A stretch of DNA of 5,243 bases, taken from the NCBI GenBank assembly GCA_964581175.1, contig CAZONI010000176.1, positions 1 through 5,243 of the forward strand, written 5' to 3'. Below are positions 1 through 4,687 of this stretch, one piece after another; positions within the stretch are counted from its first letter, which is position 1; each line of letters begins with the position of its first letter. This DNA comes from B46-G9 sp964581175 (GTDB lineage Bacteria > Desulfobacterota > DSM-4660 > Desulfatiglandales > Desulfatiglandaceae). The translations under genes and the position numbers were made by a program. A model generated the notes under the pieces. The model saw only the letters and a list, made by a program, of their open reading frames with translations. It did not search any database and was not told where the DNA came from.

Positions 1-406
1 ACCCGTATTTCAGCATCACCGGCATGGACAGGAGTCCCATGGTGACCACCGACGCACCGATGATACCCGTGCACGCGCCGAAAAGAGTCGACACCACGAC
101 AACGGCGATGGCGATGCCTCCATGCACCGGACCGAACAAATACCGCATGGTATCGAACAGGTCCTCGGCCACGCCAGACTGATCCAGCAGCTGCGCCATG
201 AATATGAACAGGGGAATTGCAACCAGGATATAATTATCCATAACGCCGTAGGTCCTGTTCAGGAACATGTAGAAACAGGACGGCCCCCAGCCGAGATACC
301 CGAATATCACCGCCAGCCCGCCCAGGACGAAGGCAAGGGGGTGCCCCATGAACAACCCGATCAAAAGCCCGCCGAACATGCCGGCGGCTATAAATTCTGG
401 ACTCAT
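1..406 (-). CDS. dctM: TRAP transporter large permease DctM (3' part missing)
   Basis: This is the large, ion-coupled membrane subunit of a tripartite (TRAP) transporter, which moves the substrate handed over by the periplasmic binding protein using a Na+ or H+ gradient. Only the first 135 codons are present because the gene runs off the left edge; full family members have about 425-440 residues and 12 or so membrane segments. Visible features are an N-terminal hydrophobic segment with GxPLAFVLGG (about residues 21-30), the family motif VAIPLFIFMAQLL (62-74), an amphipathic GVAEDLFD stretch (78-85), and a Gly/Ala-rich membrane segment with STLFGACTG (106-114) ending near SMPVML. The ATG at 406-404 is preceded by a purine-rich GGGGGA, and the start overlaps the dctQ stop as ATGA, which implies translational coupling. 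The family call is very secure; the substrate cannot be read from this subunit. Confidence 0.95.
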   Translation of the reverse strand, partial: MSPEFIAAGMFGGLLIGLFMGHPLAFVLGGLAVIFGYLGWGPSCFYMFLNRTYGVMDNYILVAIPLFIFMAQLLDQSGVAEDLFDTMRYLFGPVHGGIAIAVVVVSTLFGACTGIIGASVVTMGLLSMPVMLKYG

Positions 407-912
407 ATCGCTTCCCCCTTCACTGCCTGAATGATGCTCCGGATAAAAATCGCGAGGCCCTGCAGCAGGAGCAACGCGAATGTCACCGGGATGACCGTCT
501 TGATTTCGGGAATGACCGGCAAGGCCGCAGAGCCGCTCGTTTCATGGATGAGCCATGAGGTCTTGGCGAAAATGATACCCTGGTAGAAGGCAATGCCGCA
601 GAAGGGGAAAAAGAAAATCAGGTAGGTGACAATGTCCAGGATTCCCCGCACCCTGGGTGAAAAGCGATTGTAGATGATATCTATGGCCACATGCCCCTTG
701 TGAAGCAGGGTATAGGCCGCCACCAGCATAAAATAGGGGCCATACAGGAAATCCGTTACCTCAGGAGCCCATATGTGCGGCGCATCAAAAATCCTTCTGG
801 ATATGACCTCGAATACGACCAGGACGGTCAGGGGCACAATGAGCCAGATAAAGATCCTGCCCGACCATTCGCTGATTTTGTCTATGCCCTTCAAAAAAGA
901 CTCAAGTCGCAT
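403..912 (-). CDS. dctQ: TRAP transporter small permease DctQ
   Basis: This is the small membrane subunit of the TRAP transporter, which pairs with DctM in the inner membrane. The 169-residue product is normal for the family and shows four hydrophobic segments at about residues 20-38, 55-72, 91-116 and 138-158. The loop motif HKGHVAIDI (71-79) matches the characteristic H(V)xxD signature after the second segment. I chose the ATG at 912-910 because AAGGAAAGG (928-920) lies 7 bases upstream. Longer in-frame starts (TTG at 948, ATG at 936) would add a polar tail and lack such a site. The gene is 92 bp downstream of dctP, separated from it by a terminator-like hairpin, and its stop overlaps the dctM start. 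It is therefore probably expressed below dctP but in step with dctM. Confidence 0.95.
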   Translation of the reverse strand: MRLESFLKGIDKISEWSGRIFIWLIVPLTVLVVFEVISRRIFDAPHIWAPEVTDFLYGPYFMLVAAYTLLHKGHVAIDIIYNRFSPRVRGILDIVTYLIFFFPFCGIAFYQGIIFAKTSWLIHETSGSAALPVIPEIKTVIPVTFALLLLQGLAIFIRSIIQAVKGEAI

Positions 913-919
913 TTCTAAA

Positions 920-928
920 CCTTTCCTT
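920..928 (-). promoter_or_regulatory. Ribosome binding site that fixes the dctQ start
   Basis: AAGGAAAGG is read on the minus strand with a 7-base spacer to the ATG at 912. It favours this ATG over the upstream in-frame TTG (948) and ATG (936). Confidence 0.7.
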
Positions 929-946
929 GGATGCATTAGCCGGTTC

Positions 947-996
947 AAAAGAGAAAAAGAGGCCCCCAGGAATTCCGTGATTCCATTGGAGGCCTC
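947..996 (-). terminator. Intrinsic terminator/attenuator between dctP and dctQ
   Basis: Read on the minus strand, the RNA can form a stem starting 9 bases after the dctP stop. GAGGCC (996-991 side) pairs with GGCCTC (964-959). After one C/A mismatch, three more pairs follow (967-966 and 968 with 987-989). A two-base bulge (985-986) and five further pairs (969-973 with 980-984) complete the stem around a six-base loop. The stem ends directly in TTTTTCTCTTTT (958-947). This is a textbook Rho-independent layout placed inside an operon, so it is probably partial. It would keep the periplasmic protein more abundant than the permeases and may protect the 3' end of the upstream larA-dctP message. 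Confidence 0.8.
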
Positions 997-1004
997 AGTA
1001 GACC

Positions 1005-2126
1005 CTATTTGACTCCCATCTTGTTTAGTTCATCGAGGACCTTATCTACATAGGGCGGCGTTTGCCCATGGCCGAACGGCTTCGACAGCTCGCGCCAGTC
1101 CTTGTACTCTTTCAAATACATCATTTGAGATTTCAGGAGCCTGGCGTAAAAAGCGGATTTCTTGGCCTGCATGAGGCAGTACTCGCCGGCAAGCTCCTCC
1201 AGTTTCGCGTAACTCCCTTCCTCCATCTTCACGATTTTTGTGCCCGCTTTGACAAATTTCTCTATGGACCTCCCCGAGTCCCCCTCCCAGAAGGCCATTG
1301 CCCTCAATGAGGCTGCCTGGGCCGCATATTTCAGAATAATCTGATACTCTTTGGGCAAGGCATTATAGGACTTCAAATTCACCATAACGCCTACCTGGGA
1401 AGAAGGCTGAAACCAGGCAGGTGCGGTCCAGTACTTGGTAATCTCGGCAAAGCCCATGGACCAGTCTATACCGGGGCTGCTGAATTCGGCTCCGTCCAGG
1501 GTTCCCCTCTGCACTGCCAGGTAAATCTCTCCGCCGGCCAGTTTAATTGGGGCGGCTCCGAGCTGTTGGAGGATCCAGATGGTCGCGCGGGACGGGGTCC
1601 TCAGCTTTTTCCCTTTGAAATCCGCCAGGGTGGTAATGGGGCCGGCCTTTTCCGTGGTGCGAAACCCCGACTCGGCAGGCGTGGCGCCCACCGAAAAATA
1701 GGTCATCCCGTATTTTCCATAGAGTTCCTGCATAATCGGCAGCCCGCCAAAATCGTACATCCACGTAATGTAATCCATATTGTCAAATCCGAACGGGAAT
1801 GAGCCAAGGAAATCAAAGGCTGGGTCCTTGCTTACCCAGTAACTGGGCCAGTCGCCGGCCGCATCGACTACTCCCTTGCTGCAGCCGTCAAAGTACTCAA
1901 ACGCCTTCATGAGCGAACCGGAAGGAAACCATTCAATCTCAAAATTCCCATCGGTCATCTCCCCCACGTATTTGATCAACAATTTTTCACCCTCATAGAG
2001 GTTGATTGCCGGGGTCCAGGTGCTGCCCATTCTCCATTTAACCTTTTTTGCCGCCAGGGCCGTAGATCCGAATGCAAGGACGACAGCTATAACAGCCACA
2101 AAAATCAACGAGCTATACTTTCTCAT
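1005..2126 (-). CDS. dctP: TRAP transporter periplasmic substrate-binding protein, TakP-like
   Basis: This is the periplasmic receptor that captures the substrate and delivers it to DctQM. The 373-residue precursor has a Sec signal peptide: basic MRKYSS, a hydrophobic core LIFVAVIAVVLAFG, and likely cleavage near STALAA (about residue 25-26). The mature part follows the DctP/TakP fold: KVKWRMGSTW (28-37) as first strand, the GFR motif (154-156), KGKKLRTPSRA (171-181) with the carboxylate-binding Arg176, and the signature GGEIYLAVQRGTLDGAEF (198-215). As I recall TakP, which binds 2-oxo acids with Na+, this signature matches its GGDIYPALEKGTLDATEW, with Phe replacing the ligand-contacting Trp. 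The substrate is thus probably a monocarboxylate of the hydroxy- or oxo-acid type, fitting the neighbouring larA, though TakP-like receptors vary widely. The start at 2126 is chosen for GGAGG 5 bases upstream; the upstream in-frame ATG (2138) overlaps that site. Confidence 0.93.
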   Translation of the reverse strand: MRKYSSLIFVAVIAVVLAFGSTALAAKKVKWRMGSTWTPAINLYEGEKLLIKYVGEMTDGNFEIEWFPSGSLMKAFEYFDGCSKGVVDAAGDWPSYWVSKDPAFDFLGSFPFGFDNMDYITWMYDFGGLPIMQELYGKYGMTYFSVGATPAESGFRTTEKAGPITTLADFKGKKLRTPSRATIWILQQLGAAPIKLAGGEIYLAVQRGTLDGAEFSSPGIDWSMGFAEITKYWTAPAWFQPSSQVGVMVNLKSYNALPKEYQIILKYAAQAASLRAMAFWEGDSGRSIEKFVKAGTKIVKMEEGSYAKLEELAGEYCLMQAKKSAFYARLLKSQMMYLKEYKDWRELSKPFGHGQTPPYVDKVLDELNKMGVK

Positions 2127-2325
2127 TTTTTCCTCCATAGGTAGTTGGGTTCATAACCGTGATCGTAGATCCTTCTGGAAGATCTTGATCCCCTTACCGT
2201 ATGTTGTTTCACCTCCTTTCTCTTGTGCTCTGTGGTCGTTATCTTTCCTTGTTCCAATACCGGGAAATCCCGGAAAAGCCGACACCAATCTCGTCCAGAA
2301 AGGTGCCTCTATCATGCCCTTGAGA
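2127..2325 (-). other. larA-dctP spacer with hairpin and orphan Shine-Dalgarno
   Basis: This 199-bp gap lies between two genes on the same strand. I find no convincing -35/-10 pair for dctP, so dctP is probably read through from larA. It holds a small perfect hairpin, CCGGG-ATTT-CCCGG (2273-2260), without a following T-tract. It also holds a perfect anti-SD complement AAAGGAGGTGA (2219-2209) that is not followed by a usable ATG, and four GATC sites within 30 bp (2161-2190). Two short minus-strand reading frames cross it: 54 codons from ATG 2315, and 29 codons from a GTG inside the SD at 2212 that ends on the dctP start. Neither has a proper initiation site, and I do not call them genes. Confidence 0.5.
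2132..2136 (-). promoter_or_regulatory. Ribosome binding site that fixes the dctP start
   Basis: GGAGG with a five-A spacer precedes the ATG at 2126. The alternative in-frame ATG at 2138 overlaps this site, so the shorter product beginning MRKYSS is favoured, and it also begins with a cleaner signal peptide. Confidence 0.75.
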
Positions 2326-3600
2326 TCAGCGTTCATCCTTCCGGTCGCCAACCATCCCCACCACGTATGGCCCGTCAGGCACGACGACGGCACGGTGTTG
2401 TCTTTCAAGCAGCCTGTCGACGGTGGCCTGAAGATCGTCCACCTTTGCGGCCCCCATCTCGCCCGCATCCCCGGCGGAAAGGCCGGAAGAAAAGACATAG
2501 ACTTCTCCGGCATGATCCAGGACCTGGTAGATATTCTGGGCGCACCACTGGTCGATAACAAAATCCTTCGGATCACAGTACCCCCTGAAGAATTCCTCCG
2601 GACTGCAGACCGTCTTCAGGATCCCGCAGAACTCCGGGCTCCCGAGCCCTTCCCTGCACTCACAAGCCACAACGATAGCGCCCCCTTTCTCAAGAATATC
2701 CCTGGCAGAGATCAGGGCCTTGCTGATCTGATAAAAGGTGGCATCCAGGGGGTATCCACCGCCGGACGTGATCACCAGGTCGACGCGCTCTTCCAGCTCG
2801 ACCACGGAATGCTCCCGAACCATCCGGCAGCCGGCAAGATGGGCCTTGTGGTAGTGGCCGGCAAATACCCCGGCGACCTGCCTTTCCTTGTTGATGACCA
2901 CGTTGAAGATAAAGTCCACACCGGCCAGTTCGGCCACCCGAAGCCCGTATTCATGAAAGGGGTTGCCGTCCAGGAGGCAGTTGGTGACATTGGGATGGTC
3001 GATCATCTTGTAAGAATGCATGAACTTCATGGTCTCAAAGCTGGAAATACCCGGCAGGATGGCCTTGCGTCCCCCGGAATACCCCGCATAGAAGTGGGGT
3101 TCGATCAGGCCGGTCAGGATCTTCAGGTCCGCGTCGAGGTAATGGTTGTTCAGTTCAATGGGAGCCCCGTCAATCTCATCCACCTTGCGGTATTCTTCAG
3201 ATTTTCGGCAGTAATGATTTAAGATCCTGTAATTGTCCATGATGTCCCTGCCCACCATGAACGCCAGTTCTTCACCCAGGTTGGGCCGGTGCATGCCCGC
3301 AGCAATGAGGATGGTGATTCTTTCTCTCGGGATGCCGCTCTCTTCCAGCGTTTCGAGGAGGGGGGGGAGAATGATTTTGTTTGGGACAGGACGGGTGATA
3401 TCAGAGATGACCACACAGGCATTTTTCTTCCCTTGTGCGATTTCACTCAGGGGAGGACTTGCAATGGGATCGGCGATGGCATCCCGAACCGCCCCCACCG
3501 GGTCCGGTACCGGTGCAAAGGGTTTCATTTCCAGGAAGTCCACAGAGTCCGGAACATCCAGATCTGTCGTTTTCTCACCATACAGCAACCGAGCCTTCAT
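2326..3600 (-). CDS. larA: LarA-family nickel-pincer 2-hydroxyacid racemase/epimerase
   Basis: LarA enzymes invert the stereocentre of 2-hydroxyacids (lactate in the founding member, other hydroxyacids in relatives) by hydride transfer to a nickel-pincer nucleotide covalently held by a Lys. The 424-residue product has normal length and keeps every key residue I can place against Lactiplantibacillus plantarum LarA from memory: Asp67 and Arg70 in SDITRPVP (D72/R75), His104 in GMHRP (H108), His169 and cofactor Lys179 in EPHFYAGYSGGRK (H174/K184), His195 (H200), Gln291 and Lys294 in FYQISK (Q295/K298), and Trp352 (W358). It should therefore be active and cytoplasmic, provided larB, larC and larE, not seen here, supply the cofactor. 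The exact substrate is undetermined. The ATG at 3600 has GAGG 7 bases upstream. It is first in the operon with the TRAP genes and divergent from an FCD regulator. Six Cys in residues 313-353 are unusual. Confidence 0.93.
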   Translation of the reverse strand: MKARLLYGEKTTDLDVPDSVDFLEMKPFAPVPDPVGAVRDAIADPIASPPLSEIAQGKKNACVVISDITRPVPNKIILPPLLETLEESGIPRERITILIAAGMHRPNLGEELAFMVGRDIMDNYRILNHYCRKSEEYRKVDEIDGAPIELNNHYLDADLKILTGLIEPHFYAGYSGGRKAILPGISSFETMKFMHSYKMIDHPNVTNCLLDGNPFHEYGLRVAELAGVDFIFNVVINKERQVAGVFAGHYHKAHLAGCRMVREHSVVELEERVDLVITSGGGYPLDATFYQISKALISARDILEKGGAIVVACECREGLGSPEFCGILKTVCSPEEFFRGYCDPKDFVIDQWCAQNIYQVLDHAGEVYVFSSGLSAGDAGEMGAAKVDDLQATVDRLLERQHRAVVVPDGPYVVGMVGDRKDER

Positions 3601-3607
3601 TGATTCG

Positions 3608-3639
3608 CCTCTATTTCAGGGTGTACCGAAATCAAATAG
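3608..3639 (-). promoter_or_regulatory. larA leader hairpin next to its ribosome binding site
   Basis: In the larA message, CTATTT (3639-3634) can pair with AAATAG (3616-3611), with an inner GGT/ACC pair. The 3' arm shares its last base with the GAGG ribosome binding site (3611-3608). The stem is AU-rich and weak, so any effect on translation start is speculative. Confidence 0.3.
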
Positions 3640-3674
3640 ACAGGTCCTTTTTCAGGAGAAATGCTCTGGCAAAG

Positions 3675-3685
3675 TGGTCATACCA
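3675..3685. promoter_or_regulatory. Operator 1, TGGTCATACCA (FadR-subfamily GntR site)
   Basis: The palindrome TGGT-N3-ACCA matches the half-sites and 3-bp spacing known for FadR/LldR/PdhR-type GntR regulators. It lies on the -10/+1 of the predicted larA promoter. Operator 2, read on the opposite strand, shares the extended motif TGGTMATACCAAWA with it. The neighbouring FCD regulator is the obvious ligand-responsive binder, by inference. Confidence 0.75.
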
Positions 3686-3713
3686 ATATCAAATTCCGGA
3701 AAAAAATTGTCAA
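3685..3713 (-). promoter_or_regulatory. sigma70-type promoter of the larA-dctPQM operon
   Basis: On the minus strand a perfect TTGACA (-35, 3713-3708) is followed after 17 bases by GATATT (-10, 3690-3685; four of six consensus bases). Transcription would start near 3678, giving a leader of about 78 bases. The spacer carries a run of seven T. The operator at 3675-3685 covers the end of the -10 and the start point, which is a repressor arrangement. Confidence 0.7.
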
Positions 3714-3745
3714 GCGAAAATTAATAAAATCCACACAAAAAGCCC

Positions 3746-3774
3746 TTGCGCCTTGTTTGTCTTTTTGGTATTAC
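3746..3774 (+). promoter_or_regulatory. Possible promoter of the regulator gene
   Basis: TATTAC (3769-3774) preceded by TGG (3766-3768) forms an extended -10 (TGn-TATnnn). A weak -35, TTGCGC (3746-3751), sits 17 bp upstream. The start would be near 3781, leaving about 29 bases before the ATG, with the ribosome binding site at 3799-3805. The -10 lies inside operator 2, which implies autorepression. Other weak -35/-10 pairings are possible nearby, for example TTGTCT (3757-3762) with TATGAA (3782-3787). Confidence 0.4.
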
Positions 3775-3776
3775 CA
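3766..3776. promoter_or_regulatory. Operator 2, TGGTATTACCA (FadR-subfamily GntR site)
   Basis: This is a perfect 11-bp palindrome (TGGTA-T-TACCA) of the FadR-subfamily type. It lies 34 bp upstream of the regulator start and 91 bp centre to centre from operator 1. Its overlap with the likely regulator -10 suggests autoregulation, and the paired sites would allow looping between two dimers, as proposed for E. coli LldR. Confidence 0.75.
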
Positions 3777-3809
3777 GTTCATATGAAATCCTGCCGTCAG
3801 GAGGGCATC

Positions 3810-4532
3810 ATGTTTCACAAGATATCGTCCAAAAAAATTTCCGACGAAATCATCGAACAATTCAAGACCCTTTTGAGCATCGGGGAGCTCAAACCGGGCG
3901 ATGAACTGCCCTCCGAGAGAGAAATGGCTGAATCTATAGGGGTCAGCAGGCCTCCGCTTCGCGAGGCCCTCAATGCGCTCCAGGCCATGGGGTTTATCGA
4001 AATTCACCCCAGGAGCAAAATCCTTGTCAAATCCCTGACCGAAAAACCCGTTGAAGACGCCCTCAGCCTTCTCATTGCCGATGACCCGGAAAAGTTCTTT
4101 GAACTCCTGGATATCCGAAGGGCCATGGAAAGCTGGGCCTCGTTCAACGCCGCAAAAAAGGCAACGGAATCCGACATCGCGCGACTCGAACAGATCATCG
4201 CCCGCGATCAGGAAAACTTGCGGAACAACAGGGAAGATGCCAAGACCGACGCGGACTTCCATGTCTCCATCGCCCTCGCCGCCCACAATACCGTCCTCTC
4301 CCACCTGACCGCCTCCTGTTACAACATTCTCTGGAGCACCCAGAAGATGTCCCGGGAACAGCTTTTCAGGAAAAAGGAAAACAAGCAGCGTATCGCCGAG
4401 CAGCACATGCGTATCTTCCGGGCCATCAAGAGCCGAAACCCCGATCAGGCATCCAGGGAAGCACGACGTCACATCAATTTCGTTGAAGACGAACTCAGGG
4501 AACTCCTCGCTTCAACCGCACCTCCCGATTGA
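3810..4532 (+). CDS. GntR-family transcriptional regulator, FCD (FadR/LldR-like) type
   Basis: This is a DNA-binding regulator with a small-acid-sensing domain. The 240-residue product has an N-terminal winged helix (about 4-75) with the GntR signature GELKPGDELPSEREMAESIG (25-44), followed by VSRPPLREALNAL (45-57) as recognition helix. A C-terminal all-helical FCD domain (about 97-232) keeps the metal-ligand set Asp147 and His151 in DADFH, His199 in EQHMRIFRAI, and His221. FCD proteins with this D-H-H-H set bind a divalent metal that holds a carboxylate ligand, such as lactate. The gene is divergent from larA and shares a control region containing two TGGTnnnACCA sites, so it most likely represses the larA-TRAP operon and itself until the acid is present. 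The ATG at 3810 is chosen for AGGAGGG at 3799-3805; the in-frame ATG at 3783 overlaps no better site. It resembles LldR but the effector is not proven. Confidence 0.92.
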   Translation: MFHKISSKKISDEIIEQFKTLLSIGELKPGDELPSEREMAESIGVSRPPLREALNALQAMGFIEIHPRSKILVKSLTEKPVEDALSLLIADDPEKFFELLDIRRAMESWASFNAAKKATESDIARLEQIIARDQENLRNNREDAKTDADFHVSIALAAHNTVLSHLTASCYNILWSTQKMSREQLFRKKENKQRIAEQHMRIFRAIKSRNPDQASREARRHINFVEDELRELLASTAPPD

Positions 4533-4560
4533 TCACGCATTATTACCATAAATTCTCAAA

Positions 4561-4686
4561 GCGGCTGTTAGAAAATGTTCATATACAAGGCATCCGAAGG
4601 CCCGGGGAACGAGGCGTACATGGTCAGTACGCCGCAGTGACACGGGACAAGGATAACGCAGTAGATGGATTTTTTCCGACAGCCGC
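4561..4686. repeat. 126-bp palindromic intergenic repeat with terminal inverted repeats
   Basis: The element begins GCGGCTGT (4561-4568) and ends with its exact complement ACAGCCGC (4679-4686). The similarity continues inward to give an imperfect terminal repeat of about 26 bp (20 identical positions, some differences being G-U compatible). In the middle, GGCGTAC (4613-4619) and GTACGCC (4627-4633) form a perfect 7-bp stem with a 7-base loop. There is no reading frame of note. This looks like a REP/MITE-type mobile or structural repeat. It sits between two convergent genes and ends one base from the stop codon of the right-hand gene. AATTCT occurs on both sides (4551-4556, 4690-4695), 3-4 bases outside the inverted repeat, and could be a target duplication or chance. 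It may also act as a transcript end for both genes. Confidence 0.7.
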
Positions 4687-4687
4687 G

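Noticed and set aside
38..48. TGGTGACCA palindrome-like string as an operator
   Set aside because: The half-sites are one base apart rather than three, and it lies within dctM coding sequence.
16..430. Plus- and minus-strand frames overlapping dctM at the left edge
   Set aside because: They conflict with the membrane-protein frame that reads as DctM, and they lack family features of their own.
2123..2212. 29-codon leader frame starting at a GTG and ending on the dctP ATG
   Set aside because: The GTG lies inside the SD itself, so it cannot be served by it. I kept the site as a finding but do not call a gene.
2260..2273. CCGGG-AAAT-CCCGG hairpin as a terminator after larA
   Set aside because: No T-tract follows on the minus strand, and termination here would silence the TRAP genes, for which I see no separate promoter.
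2151..2315. 54-codon minus-strand frame from ATG 2315 just after the larA stop
   Set aside because: Its only SD-like sequence (AAGG) is about two bases from the ATG, the product has no recognisable features, and the frame continues up inside larA as an out-of-frame shadow.
2002..3222. Long plus-strand open frame of 406 codons antisense to larA
   Set aside because: It is a shadow of larA. It has no recognisable domain and no ribosome binding site, and the minus strand carries a full set of LarA catalytic motifs.
3435..3809. Upstream extension of the GntR/FCD regulator frame
   Set aside because: The added 125 codons overlap larA and the control region with both operators. The family starts near the winged helix, and AGGAGGG at 3799-3805 marks the ATG at 3810.
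4541..4550. TTACCATA as a third regulator operator
   Set aside because: Only one half-site is present; the matching TGGT at the right spacing is missing.
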